Of a stretch of 64,000 bases of DNA, positions 19,215-27,525 are shown in pieces. The notes below the pieces were generated by a model. It searched no databases and was not told the DNA's origin. It saw only the letters and a list, made by a program, of their open reading frames with translations. Every line of letters starts with the position of its first letter. Within the stretch, counting starts at the first letter, position 1. A program made the translations under genes and the position numbers. This DNA is from Paracraurococcus sp042666655. Lineage in GTDB: Bacteria; Pseudomonadota; Alphaproteobacteria; Acetobacterales; Acetobacteraceae. The stretch is taken from the NCBI RefSeq assembly GCF_042666655.1, contig NZ_JBHTDE010000011.1, positions 48,876 to 112,875 on the forward strand. The letters run 5' to 3'.

Positions 19215-20701
19215 TGCACCCGACGGATTTCTCGCTCCGCGGCGCCATCGAGGCGCTGAACGAGGGGCTGCTGACCAGCGTCGAGCTGACCCAGGCGCAC
19301 CTGGACGGTATCGCGGCGCTGAATCCCCGCCTGAACGCCTACCTGACCGTGACCGGGGAGCAGGCGCTGGCCCAGGCCAAGGCCAGCGATGCGCGCCGCG
19401 CCGAGGGGCTGGCCGGGCCGCTGGAGGGCATCCCGCTGGCGATCAAGGACCTGTTCTGCACGGCGGGGACGCGGACCACGGCGGGCAGCCGGATCCTCGG
19501 CAATTTCGTGCCGCCCTACGAGAGCACGGTGTCGGGCAACCTGCTGCGCGACGGCGCGGTCTTCCTCGGCAAGGTCAACCTCGACGAATTCGCCATGGGC
19601 TCGTCGAACACTACCAGCGCCTTCGGGCCGGTGGAGAACCCGTGGAGCCGGCGCAACGATCCGGATGCGCGGCTGGTGCCGGGCGGGTCCTCCGGCGGGT
19701 CGGCGGCCGCGGTCGCGGCGCGGCTGGCGCTGGGGGCGACGGCGACCGACACGGGCGGGTCGATCCGCCAGCCGGCGGCCTTCTGCGGCATCGCCGGGAT
19801 CAAGCCGACCTATGGGCGGTGCAGCCGCTACGGCATCGTCGCCTTCGCCTCCAGCCTCGATCAGGCCGGGCCGGTGGCCCGCACGGTCGAGGATTGCGCG
19901 ATCCTGCTGCGCTCCATGGCCGGCTACGACCCGAAGGACAGCACCTCGGCCGATGTTCCCGTGCCGGATTTCGGGGTTGCCTGCGCCCGCGGGGTGAAGG
20001 GGCTGCGGATCGGCGTGCCGAAGGAATACCGGCTGGAGGGCACGCCGCCCGAGATCGCCGCCTTGTGGGAGCAGGGCCTGCAATGGCTGCGCGACCAGGG
20101 CGCCGAGACGGTCGAGATCAGCCTGCCGCACACGAAATACGCGCTGCCAACCTACTACATCGTCGCCCCGGCCGAGGCCTCCTCCAACCTCGCGCGCTAT
20201 GACGGCGTGCGCTTCGGCCTGCGGGAGACCGCGAAGGACAGCGACCTGAAGGACCTCTACGAGCGGACCCGCGCCGCCGGCTTCGGCACCGAGGTCAAGC
20301 GCCGCATCATGATCGGCACCTATGTGCTGAGCGCCGGCTACTACGACGCCTACTACCTGAAGGCGCAGAAGATCCGCGCGCTGATCAAGCGCGACTTCGA
20401 CGAAGCTTTTCAGAAGGTCGACGCCATCGTCACCCCGGCGACGCCCTCGGCCGCCTTCGGGATGGACGAGAAGCAGGACGACCCGATCACGATGTACCTC
20501 AACGACGTCTTCACCGTGACGGCGAACCTGGCGGGCCTGCCGGGCCTGGCGGTTCCGGCGGGGCTGGATGCGCAGGGGCTGCCGCTCGGCCTGCAGGTGA
20601 TCGGCCGCGCCTTCGACGAGGAGACGGTCTTCGCGGTCGGCGCCGCGATCGAGACGGCGGCGGATTTCCGCGCCGTGCCGGCGCTGCGGGCCGGGGCGTG
20701 A
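19214..20701 (+). CDS. gatA: Asp-tRNA(Asn)/Glu-tRNA(Gln) amidotransferase subunit A
   Basis: A 495-residue amidase-signature enzyme that releases ammonia from glutamine for GatB. The Ser-cisSer-Lys triad is visible: Lys in LAIKDLFCT (about residue 77), the Gly-rich VPGGSSGGSAAAVAA (about 152) and the nucleophile region TDTGGSIRQPAAFCG (about 176). It is full length. GatA and GatC are translationally coupled through TAATG, and the stop overlaps the GTG start of the next small gene as GTGA. Confidence 0.97.
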   Translation: MHPTDFSLRGAIEALNEGLLTSVELTQAHLDGIAALNPRLNAYLTVTGEQALAQAKASDARRAEGLAGPLEGIPLAIKDLFCTAGTRTTAGSRILGNFVPPYESTVSGNLLRDGAVFLGKVNLDEFAMGSSNTTSAFGPVENPWSRRNDPDARLVPGGSSGGSAAAVAARLALGATATDTGGSIRQPAAFCGIAGIKPTYGRCSRYGIVAFASSLDQAGPVARTVEDCAILLRSMAGYDPKDSTSADVPVPDFGVACARGVKGLRIGVPKEYRLEGTPPEIAALWEQGLQWLRDQGAETVEISLPHTKYALPTYYIVAPAEASSNLARYDGVRFGLRETAKDSDLKDLYERTRAAGFGTEVKRRIMIGTYVLSAGYYDAYYLKAQKIRALIKRDFDEAFQKVDAIVTPATPSAAFGMDEKQDDPITMYLNDVFTVTANLAGLPGLAVPAGLDAQGLPLGLQVIGRAFDEETVFAVGAAIETAADFRAVPALRAGA

Positions 20702-21081
20702 CCGAGGCGGCGCTCGACCGCGGGCGTAGCTTCGCCGCCATCCGCATGGCGGCCGAGGCGCGGCGCTTCCTCAGCTACGGCGCCGTGGCGGAGGCCAGCG
20801 GATTGGCCTGGCAGGCGGCGCGACGACGGATGGACCCGCATCTCTTCGCACTCTGCGCCTGGGCGACGGGGCTGGGCTGGCCGCTGCTCTCCGCCATCGT
20901 GGTGGACCGGAAAAGCCTCGCGCATGGTGTCATGCGCGGCAGGCCGTTGATCGGCTTCGCCCGCGCGGCGGAGCGCTGCGGGCGTATCGTGGGCGGCGAC
21001 GCCGCCGCATTCCTGGCCGACGAGCAAGCGCGCGTCTTCGCCTGGGCAGACAAGGAACGAGGCCATGTCCTTTACGCTTGA
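20698..21081 (+). CDS. Unknown 127-residue protein inside the gatCAB operon
   Basis: I do not recognise this protein. It has no signal peptide or membrane helix, is Ala/Arg-rich and reads as mostly helical. FLSYGAVAEASGLAWQAARR (about 23-42) looks like a small helix-turn-helix or winged-helix segment, followed by HLFALCAWATGLGWPLLSAI and a C-terminal FLADEQARVFAWADKERG. The GTG start overlaps the gatA stop as GTGA, and the end overlaps gatB by 17 bases, so it is tightly coupled to both. That position suggests a role in, or control of, tRNA-dependent amidation, but this is inference from context alone. Confidence 0.7.
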   Translation: MTEAALDRGRSFAAIRMAAEARRFLSYGAVAEASGLAWQAARRRMDPHLFALCAWATGLGWPLLSAIVVDRKSLAHGVMRGRPLIGFARAAERCGRIVGGDAAAFLADEQARVFAWADKERGHVLYA

Positions 21082-22513
21082 GGGCCGCACCGGCCCCTGG
21101 GAGATCGTCGTCGGCCTGGAAGTCCATGCCCAGGTGACGAGCAAGGCCAAGCTGTTCAGCGGCGCCGCGACCGATTTCGGCGCCGAGCCGAACAGCCAGG
21201 TCAGCTTCGTCGATGCCGGCTTCCCCGGTATGCTGCCGGTGATCAACCGCGAATGCGTGGCGCAGGCGGTGCGGACCGGCTTGGGGCTGAAGGCGCAGGT
21301 GAACCTGTGGTCGCGCTTCGACCGCAAGAACTATTTCTATGCCGACTTGCCGCAGGGCTACCAGATCAGCCAGTTCGCCCACCCGATCATCGGCACCGGC
21401 GAGATCGAGATCACGCTGGCCGACGGCAGCAGCAAGACCATCGGCATCACCCGGCTGCACCTGGAACAGGATGCCGGCAAGTCGCTGCACGACCAGCACC
21501 CGTCGAAGTCCTTCATCGACCTGAACCGCTCGGGCGTCGCGCTGATGGAGATCGTCTCCGAGCCCGACATGCGGAGCCCCGAGGAGGCCGGCGCCTACCT
21601 GACCAAGCTGCGGCAGATCCTGCGCTACCTCGGCACCTGCGACGGCAACATGGACGAGGGCTCGATGCGGGCCGACGTCAATGTCTCGGTCCGCAAGGCC
21701 GGGGAGGATTACCGCACCCGCTGCGAGGTGAAGAACGTCAACTCCATCCGCTTCGTCATGCAGGCGGTCGAGGCCGAGGCGCGGCGGCAGATCGAGGTCT
21801 GGGAAGACGGCGGCGAGGTCGTGCAGGAGACCCGGCTGTTCGACACCGGCCGCGGCGTCACCCGCAGCATGCGGTCGAAGGAGGATGCGCATGACTACCG
21901 CTACTTCCCCGACCCGGACCTTCCCCCGCTGGTGCTGGAGGCCGATTGGGTCGCGCAGCTGAAGGCCGCGCTGCCCGAACTGCCGGATGTCCGGCGCGCC
22001 CGCTACGCGGCGATGGGGCTGACGCCCTACGACGCGCATGTGCTGACGCTCGAGAAGGAGACGGCAGTCTATTTCGAGGAGGTGGCCCGCGGCCGCGACG
22101 CCAAGGTCGCCGCCAATTGGGTGACCGGCGACCTCTTCGCCGCGATCAACCGGACCAAGACCAGCATCGCCGAACCGCCGGTGCCGGCCGCCCATCTCGG
22201 CGCGCTGCTGGACCTGCTGGCGGACAAGACCTTGTCCGGCACGCTGGCGAAGCAGGTCTTCGAGGCGATGGTCGAGACCGGCAAGAGCCCTGGCGCCATC
22301 GTCGAGGAGCGCGGCCTGCGGCAGGTGACCGATACCGGCGCGATCGACCGCATGGTCGAGCAGGTGATGGCGGCCAATGCCGACAAGGTCGCCGAATACC
22401 GTTCGGGCAAGGACAAGCTGTTCGGCTTCTTCGTCGGCCAGGTGATGAAGGCCATGCAGGGCAAGGGAAACCCGGCCCTGGTGAACGAAGCGGTCAAGAA
22501 ATTGCTGGGCTGA
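21065..22513 (+). CDS. gatB: Asp-tRNA(Asn)/Glu-tRNA(Gln) amidotransferase subunit B
   Basis: A 482-residue protein that phosphorylates and amidates Glu-tRNA(Gln) or Asp-tRNA(Asn). IVVGLEVHAQVTSKAKLFSG, DRKNYFYADLPQGYQISQ and RADVNVSVR belong to the GatB kinase/amidase cradle; the C-terminal YqeY-like helical tail ends GKGNPALVNEAVKKLL. It is full length. It begins inside the 3' end of the unknown small gene. A hairpin follows 10-45 bases after the stop. Confidence 0.97.
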   Translation: MSFTLEGRTGPWEIVVGLEVHAQVTSKAKLFSGAATDFGAEPNSQVSFVDAGFPGMLPVINRECVAQAVRTGLGLKAQVNLWSRFDRKNYFYADLPQGYQISQFAHPIIGTGEIEITLADGSSKTIGITRLHLEQDAGKSLHDQHPSKSFIDLNRSGVALMEIVSEPDMRSPEEAGAYLTKLRQILRYLGTCDGNMDEGSMRADVNVSVRKAGEDYRTRCEVKNVNSIRFVMQAVEAEARRQIEVWEDGGEVVQETRLFDTGRGVTRSMRSKEDAHDYRYFPDPDLPPLVLEADWVAQLKAALPELPDVRRARYAAMGLTPYDAHVLTLEKETAVYFEEVARGRDAKVAANWVTGDLFAAINRTKTSIAEPPVPAAHLGALLDLLADKTLSGTLAKQVFEAMVETGKSPGAIVEERGLRQVTDTGAIDRMVEQVMAANADKVAEYRSGKDKLFGFFVGQVMKAMQGKGNPALVNEAVKKLLG

Positions 22514-22523
22514 CTCGGAGAAA

Positions 22524-22560
22524 TGGAGGGGCCGGGGGTAGGCATTCCCCCGGCCTTGCT
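22524..22560 (+). terminator. Hairpin between convergent gatB and TM2 gene
   Basis: GGGGCCGGGGG (22528-22538) pairs with CCCCCGGCC (22547-22555) around a TAGGCATT loop, and CTTGCTT follows. The loop carries GCA, like several other hairpins here, and the flank TGGAGGGG resembles the same place in repeat copy C. It sits between two convergent 3' ends and can serve both; the T-rich tail is weak. Confidence 0.55.
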
Positions 22561-22605
22561 TGCGTGCGCGTGCGTCCGGCCCCCCGGGGGAAGGGCTGCC
22601 GCCGA

Positions 22606-22893
22606 TCAGGCCAGCGCCGGCATCGCCTGGTTGGTCTCGCGCGCCATCGAGGGGATCAGCAACGCATCCGCCAGGGCCCAGGTGCCCGTGGCGACGAAGC
22701 CGAGCAGCCCGAGTCCGCTCCAGATCAGCGGGATCGAGAGCAGCGTGATCGCGGCCATCCCGGCGCCCGACAGGTTGCGGCCGAGATAGAGCCGGTGGAG
22801 GCCGAAGAGGCCGAAGAAAGCCAGCAAGACATAGGCAAGCCCCACCGATTTCCGGCGTGAGCCAGGCAACATCACCGCATCCATAAAAACCAT
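22606..22893 (-). CDS. TM2 domain membrane protein
   Basis: A 95-residue protein with a TM2 domain: AYVLLAFFGLFGLHRLYLGR (first helix and the conserved GxHRFYLG-like turn), a short loop, and IPLIWSGLGLLGFVATGTWALADAL (second and third hydrophobic stretches). The function is unknown across the family. The start at ATG 22893 follows GGGGG; an ATG three codons downstream is an alternative. It is convergent with gatB and divergent from the glutathione transferase gene. Confidence 0.8.
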   Translation of the reverse strand: MVFMDAVMLPGSRRKSVGLAYVLLAFFGLFGLHRLYLGRNLSGAGMAAITLLSIPLIWSGLGLLGFVATGTWALADALLIPSMARETNQAMPALA

Positions 22894-23094
22894 CCCCCGA
22901 TCGGGCACCGGTCGTACCCCAAACGAAACGGCGCCAGTGCCAAGTTGCTGCACCGCGGAGCGAATGGGAAGGCGTTTCGCATCAACGGCTTCGACTTTCA
23001 TCCGTCGTGGCGGTGGCGCCACGGCGGCATGGCCTCGCCGCCGGAATGGGCTTCCGCTAGCCTTCCCGCGGAAACGTCCCGACCGGAGCCCCCG

Positions 23095-23724
23095 ATGATC
23101 GAATTGCACACCTGGAACACCCCGAACGGCCGCAAGATCAGCGTCGCACTCGAGGAAATGGGCCTGCCCTATACGGTCAAGCCGGTGAACATCTCCAAGA
23201 ACGAGCAATTCGACCCCGCCTTCCTCAAATTCAGCCCGAACAACCGCATCCCGGCGATCATCGATCCGGACGGCCCGGGCGGGCAGCCGATCAGCGTCTT
23301 CGAAAGCGGTGCGATCCTGATCTACCTGGCGGAAAAGACCGGAAAGTTCATGCCCAGCGACCTGCGGTCGAAGGTGCCGGTGCTGGAATGGCTGATGTGG
23401 CAGATGGGCGGCTTCGGGCCGATGCCGGGCCAGGTCCACCACTTCCTCATGCAGCCTGACGGGCCGGCCAAGGACTACGGCTTCACCCGCTACCACAAGG
23501 AGACCGAGCGGCTGTACGGCGTGCTCGACCGCCGCCTGGCGGGGCGGGACTACGTGGCGACCGAAGGCGGGCCGAGCATCGCCGACTTCGCCATCCTCGG
23601 CTGGGCCTGGCGGCATGAACGCCACCAGGTGCCGTTCGACGCCCTGCCGAACGTGGCCGCCTGGTACGACCGCATGATGGCCCGGCCGGCGACGGCGAAG
23701 GGCTTCGCGGTCGAGTTGTCCTGA
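23095..23724 (+). CDS. Glutathione S-transferase family protein (Ure2p/YfcG-like), second copy
   Basis: A 209-residue protein beginning MIELHTWNTPNGRKISVALE, then NRIPAIIDPDGPGG and FESGAILIYLAEKTGKF, the same Ure2p-like layout as the gene at 3474. The C-terminal domain contains YGVLDRRLAGRDYV and SIADFAILGW. It probably acts as a glutathione-dependent disulfide reductase in the cytoplasm. The start at 23095 is chosen for the GGAG nine bases upstream; the preceding 200 bases carry no convincing gene. tRNA-Ser follows on the same strand. Confidence 0.88.
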   Translation: MIELHTWNTPNGRKISVALEEMGLPYTVKPVNISKNEQFDPAFLKFSPNNRIPAIIDPDGPGGQPISVFESGAILIYLAEKTGKFMPSDLRSKVPVLEWLMWQMGGFGPMPGQVHHFLMQPDGPAKDYGFTRYHKETERLYGVLDRRLAGRDYVATEGGPSIADFAILGWAWRHERHQVPFDALPNVAAWYDRMMARPATAKGFAVELS

Positions 23725-23813
23725 CCCCCAGAACGGCTGGCCGGGAGGTTTGACGCCCGGCCTGCCCGCCTGTAAGACGCCTCCTGCATACGTCGTGGGC
23801 CTGCTGCACCTGA

Positions 23814-23906
23814 GGAGGGGTGGCCGAGTGGCTGAAGGCGACGGTTTGCTAAACCGTTAAGGGTCGTCAAGGCCCTTCGAGGGTTCGAATCCCTTCCCCT
23901 CCTCCA
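23814..23906 (+). tRNA. tRNA-Ser (anticodon GCU)
   Basis: A class II tRNA with acceptor GGAGGGG (23814-23820) pairing with CCCCTCC (23896-23902), U8-G9, a D-arm with GGCTGAAGG, the anticodon arm ACGGT-TTGCTAA-ACCGT with anticodon GCT at 23848-23850, a long variable arm (AAGGG with CCCTT), the T-loop TTCGAAT and encoded CCA (23904-23906). It reads AGC and AGU codons. The discriminator base 73 is T, whereas bacterial tRNA-Ser normally has G. Confidence 0.95.
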
Positions 23907-24026
23907 GCTCCCCCAAGCAAGCGCGGCCTCATCGCGTCATCCCGGCCTTGCCGCGGCCCGCCGGGCATGGCCATGCGTCCCGCTTGGCGGCAAACTCCCC
24001 GGCAAAGCCAGAGTGGGAGCGAAACC

Positions 24027-25673
24027 GTGCCTGACCTCCATGTCCCGGATGCCGCCGTGGCGACGCCGCAGGCCACCGGCTTCGACGCCATCATCATCGG
24101 CGCCGGCATCGCCGGCATGTACCAGCTCCATCGCCTGCGCCAGCTCGGCATGACCGTTCGGGTCTTCGAGGCCGGCACTGGCGTCGGCGGCACCTGGTAC
24201 TGGAACCGCTACCCCGGCGCCCGCTTCGACTCCGAAAGCTACACCTACGGCTATGCCTTCGACGAGGCGCTGCTGCAGGAATGGAACTGGACCGAGCATT
24301 TCGCCGCCCAGCCGGAGACCCTGCGCTACCTGAACCATGTGGCGGACCGCTTCGACCTCCGCCGCGACATCCGCTTCGAGGCCCGCGTCGCCAGCGCGGC
24401 CTTCGACGAGTCGGCGCGGCAATGGGAGGTGGTGCTGGACAGCGGCGAGACGCATCGCGCCGGCATCCTGATCACCGCGATCGGCCCGCTCTCCGCCGCC
24501 ACCCTGCCGCGCATCCCGGCGCTCGACGACTTCCGTGGCACCTCCTTCCACACCTATCGCTGGCCGCACGAGCCGGTGGATTTCGCGGGCAAGCGCGTCG
24601 CCGTCATCGGCACCGGCGCCACCGGCGTGCAGGTGGTGCAGACCATCGCGCCGCTGGTCGGCCAGCTCACCGTCTTCCAGCGCACGCCCAACTGGTGCAC
24701 GCCGCTGCACAACGCGCCGATCACCGACGAGCAGCAGGCGAAGATCAAGGCCGGCTACCCCGAGATGTTCGAGCTGCTGCGGCGAACCCCCGGCTGCTAC
24801 ATCCACGACACCGACCCGCGCGGCACCTTCGAGGTGACCGAGGCCGAGCGCGAGGCCTTCTGGGAACGCCGCTATTCCGAACCTGGCTTCGGCATCTGGA
24901 TGGCGAATTTCCGCGACGTGCTGACCGACCCCAAGGCCAATGCGCTGTTCAGCGACTTCGTCGCCCGCAAGATCCGCCAGCGGGTGAAGGACCCCGCGGT
25001 GGCCGAGATGCTGATCCCGAAATGCCACGGCTTCGGCACCCGGCGCGTGCCGCAGGAGACCCGCTTCTACGAAGCCTTCAACCTACCGCATGTGACGCTG
25101 GTGGACACGCGGGAGACGCCGATCGAGCGCATCACGGAGGCCGGCATCCGCACCAGCGCGGCCGAGTACGAATTCGACATCATCATCTACGCCACCGGCT
25201 TCGACGCCGTCACCGGCAGCTTCGACCGGATCGAATTCCGCGGAACGGCTGGGCAGCGGCTGAAGGACCACTGGGCGGATGGGCCGAAGACCTATCTCGG
25301 CCTGATGTCGGCCGGCTTCCCGAACTTGCTGACCATCGTCGGGCCGCACAACGCCTCCACCCGCTGCAACATCCCGCGCTGCATCGAGCAGAACGTCGAT
25401 TGGGTGACCGACCTGCTGCGCCACATGCAGGTGCATGGCATCACGCGCGCCGAGGCGACGCCGGCGGCCGAGGCCGAGTGGTCGGCGCATATTGAGGAGC
25501 TGGCCGAGGGCATGCTCTATACCCAGGTGGATTCCTGGGCGACCGGCATCAACCGCAACGTGGAGGGCAAGACGGTCCGCCGCATCCTGCAATACCAGGG
25601 CGGCGCGCCGCAGTATCGCGCCCGCTGCGATGCGGTGGCGGCGGCGGGCTATGCCGGGATGAAATTGGACTGA
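24027..25673 (+). CDS. Flavin-containing Baeyer-Villiger-type monooxygenase
   Basis: A 548-residue class B flavoprotein monooxygenase. The FAD-binding GAGIAG motif is near residue 26 (IIIGAGIAGMYQLHRL), the NADPH-binding motif is GTGATGVQVVQ near 195, and the fingerprint FRGTSFHTYRWP fits FxGxxxHxxxWP, which marks Baeyer-Villiger enzymes. VGGTWYWNRYPGARFDSESYTY is typical of cyclohexanone or phenylacetone monooxygenase relatives. It probably inserts oxygen next to a ketone; the substrate is unknown. The GTG at 24027 has GGGAG seven bases upstream; a longer reading upstream lacks a good site. It is preceded by tRNA-Ser. Confidence 0.88.
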   Translation: MPDLHVPDAAVATPQATGFDAIIIGAGIAGMYQLHRLRQLGMTVRVFEAGTGVGGTWYWNRYPGARFDSESYTYGYAFDEALLQEWNWTEHFAAQPETLRYLNHVADRFDLRRDIRFEARVASAAFDESARQWEVVLDSGETHRAGILITAIGPLSAATLPRIPALDDFRGTSFHTYRWPHEPVDFAGKRVAVIGTGATGVQVVQTIAPLVGQLTVFQRTPNWCTPLHNAPITDEQQAKIKAGYPEMFELLRRTPGCYIHDTDPRGTFEVTEAEREAFWERRYSEPGFGIWMANFRDVLTDPKANALFSDFVARKIRQRVKDPAVAEMLIPKCHGFGTRRVPQETRFYEAFNLPHVTLVDTRETPIERITEAGIRTSAAEYEFDIIIYATGFDAVTGSFDRIEFRGTAGQRLKDHWADGPKTYLGLMSAGFPNLLTIVGPHNASTRCNIPRCIEQNVDWVTDLLRHMQVHGITRAEATPAAEAEWSAHIEELAEGMLYTQVDSWATGINRNVEGKTVRRILQYQGGAPQYRARCDAVAAAGYAGMKLD

Positions 25674-25692
25674 GTACCCATCAGGGAAGAAG

Positions 25693-25829
25693 GCAAGGTT
25701 GGGGAGGAAAAAGCATTTCCTCCCCAACCCCTCCTTTGCTTCTTGTGAGTCAGGCACTCGCCGCGCGGCAGGTGCCAGACCCAGGAAGAATAGAGGTGGG
25801 TCCAGGGAGGATACTTCCTCCCCGGCCTT
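25693..25829 (+). repeat. Dispersed three-hairpin repeat, copy A (full)
   Basis: This is the full-length type. The left hairpin GGGGAGGAAA...TTTCCTCCCC (25701-25725, loop with GCA) is followed by a central palindrome, GGCA-CTC-GCCGCGCGGC-AGG-TGCC (core 25760-25769) with GAGTC/GAC flanks, and a right hairpin GGGAGGATACTTCCTCCC (25805-25822). It is the reverse complement of copy B, with similar sequence along its whole length. It fills most of the 246 bases between the monooxygenase stop and the next binding-protein gene; I see no gene there. Confidence 0.7.
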
Positions 25830-25919
25830 TTCGGTGGCGCGCCGGGGCCGCCCCGGCGCAGGATGCCGCCGCCCGCCGGCGGTCCGCCGACCCGGGCCAA
25901 AAGCCCCAGGGAGGCAACC

Positions 25920-27134
25920 ATGCTGCATCGACGTACCGCTCTCGCGGCGTTCGGGGGTGCCATGCTCGCGGCACCACGGCTTGGCCGCGCGGCCGATGCC
26001 ACCGGCATCACCGCGACCGAGATCCGCATCGGCAACACCGCGCCCTATAGCGGCCCGGCCTCGGCCTACGGCACCATCGCCCGCTGCGAGGCGGCCTATT
26101 TCAGGATGGTGAACGACCAGGGCGGCGTCGCCGGCCGCAAGATCAACTTCATCTCCTACGACGACGGCTACAGCCCGCCGAAGACGGTCGAGCAGGTCCG
26201 CCGCCTGGTCGAGCAGGACAAGGTCGCCTGCCTGTTCCAGAACATCGGCACCGCGGCCAACAGCGCCATCGTCCGCTACGCCAACCAGCGGAAGGTGCCG
26301 CATCTGTTCATCGGCAGCGGCGCCGACAAATGGGGCAGCTACCAGGACACGCCCTGGACCATCGGCTGGCAGCCGAGCTACCGGACCGAGGCGCAGATCT
26401 ACACCAAGCACATGCTGGCCCAGGCGCCGAACGCCCGGATGGCGCTGCTCTACCAGAACGACGACTTCGGCAAGGACTACCTCACCGGCGTGCGGGACAT
26501 CCTGAAGAACCGCTTCGATGCGGTGGTCACCACCGCCTCGCACGAGGTGACCGACCCGACCATCGACAGCCAGGTCCTGTCGCTGCAGGGCAGCGGCGCG
26601 ACGGTGCTGCTCACGGCCACCACGCCGAAATTCGCCGCCCAGGCGATCCGCAAGGTCTTCGACATCGGCTGGCGCCCGGCGCTGCATTTCCTGACCAACG
26701 TCTCGATCTCCGCCGGCACGGTGATGCTGCCGGCGGGCGGGGAGAAGGGGACGGGGATCATCACCTCGGCCTATCTGAAGGACCCGACCGACCCCTCCTG
26801 GCGCGCGGATGCCGGGATGCAGGCCTGGCGCGGCTTCATGCAGCGCTACTACCCCGAGGGCGACGTGACCGATGCCGGCAACATCTTCGGCCATGGCATC
26901 GCCGCGACCATGGTGCAGGCGCTGCGGCAATGCGGCCGGGAGCTGACGCGGGAGCGGATGGTCCAGGAGGCCGCCAACCTGAAGGGGCTGGAGCTCGAGG
27001 TGCTGCTGCCCGGCATCCGTGTCGATACCGCGCCGACCAACTACCATCCGATCCGGCAGATGCAACTGGCGCGCTGGACCGGCACCACCTGGCAGCGCTT
27101 CGGCGAGGTGATCGAGGGCGGGTCGGGAAGCTGA
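25920..27134 (+). CDS. Branched-chain amino acid-type ABC substrate-binding protein (orphan)
   Basis: A 404-residue periplasmic binding protein of the LivJ type (type I fold). The signal is MLHRRTALAAFGGAML...GRA with two Arg and a short hydrophobic stretch. IRIGNTAPYSGPASAYG opens the first lobe; KINFISYDDGYSPPKTVEQVRRLVEQD, ALLYQNDDFGKDYL and a late YHPIRQMQL are family hallmarks. No permease or ATPase is next to it, so it either feeds a transporter encoded elsewhere or has a sensing role. Ligands in this family range from amino acids to amides and aromatic acids, and none can be assigned. The ATG at 25920 follows AGGGAGGCAACC. Confidence 0.87.
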   Translation: MLHRRTALAAFGGAMLAAPRLGRAADATGITATEIRIGNTAPYSGPASAYGTIARCEAAYFRMVNDQGGVAGRKINFISYDDGYSPPKTVEQVRRLVEQDKVACLFQNIGTAANSAIVRYANQRKVPHLFIGSGADKWGSYQDTPWTIGWQPSYRTEAQIYTKHMLAQAPNARMALLYQNDDFGKDYLTGVRDILKNRFDAVVTTASHEVTDPTIDSQVLSLQGSGATVLLTATTPKFAAQAIRKVFDIGWRPALHFLTNVSISAGTVMLPAGGEKGTGIITSAYLKDPTDPSWRADAGMQAWRGFMQRYYPEGDVTDAGNIFGHGIAATMVQALRQCGRELTRERMVQEAANLKGLELEVLLPGIRVDTAPTNYHPIRQMQLARWTGTTWQRFGEVIEGGSGS

Positions 27135-27146
27135 TCCCGGGCGGGG

Positions 27147-27488
27147 CTATTCCGGCAGGATCTCGGCCTTCAGCGGCAGCGGCGGGCCCATCCAGAGCGC
27201 GTGGCGGGTGTGGTCGGCGCGCTGCCGCCCGGTTTCTGGATGCACCAGCACCGACAGCGCCGCGCGGTGCAGCGCCAGCCAGGGGACCAAACGGGGGAAG
27301 AGCTCCGGCGCGAAGGCCACCTGGTACATCGCCGCGGTATGCGGCCCGACCGGCACCTCGTGCCAGCGGCCGAGCACCGCGGCGGGGAAGCCGGCGGCGA
27401 TGCCCTCGCGCAGGGTCTCGGCCGCCGCTTTCGTGGTGGTGGGGTCGTAGTAGACATGCGCGTGCCAGCCGGTGATGGGCAGGTCCAT
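27147..27488 (-). CDS. DOPA 4,5-dioxygenase family protein
   Basis: A 113-residue protein starting ITGWHAHVYYDP with His-x-His, the metal-binding pattern of the fungal DOPA 4,5-dioxygenase-like family, followed by LGRWHEVPVGPHTAAMYQVAF (further His) and VLVHPETG...DHTRHALWMGPPLPL. These are ring-cleaving dioxygenases or relatives of unknown role in bacteria, and a catechol-type substrate is only a guess. The gene lies 37 bases downstream of a class V aminotransferase on the same strand and may be in its operon. Confidence 0.82.
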   Translation of the reverse strand: MDLPITGWHAHVYYDPTTTKAAAETLREGIAAGFPAAVLGRWHEVPVGPHTAAMYQVAFAPELFPRLVPWLALHRAALSVLVHPETGRQRADHTRHALWMGPPLPLKAEILPE

Positions 27489-27525
27489 CCGGCCAGCCTC
27501 AGCCGTGCGGGCATGTCCGGTCAAG

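Noticed and set aside
25978..26000. A further GCCGCGCGGC core near 25988
   Set aside because: It lies inside the signal-peptide coding region of the binding protein (codons for GRAADA) and lacks both flanking hairpins.
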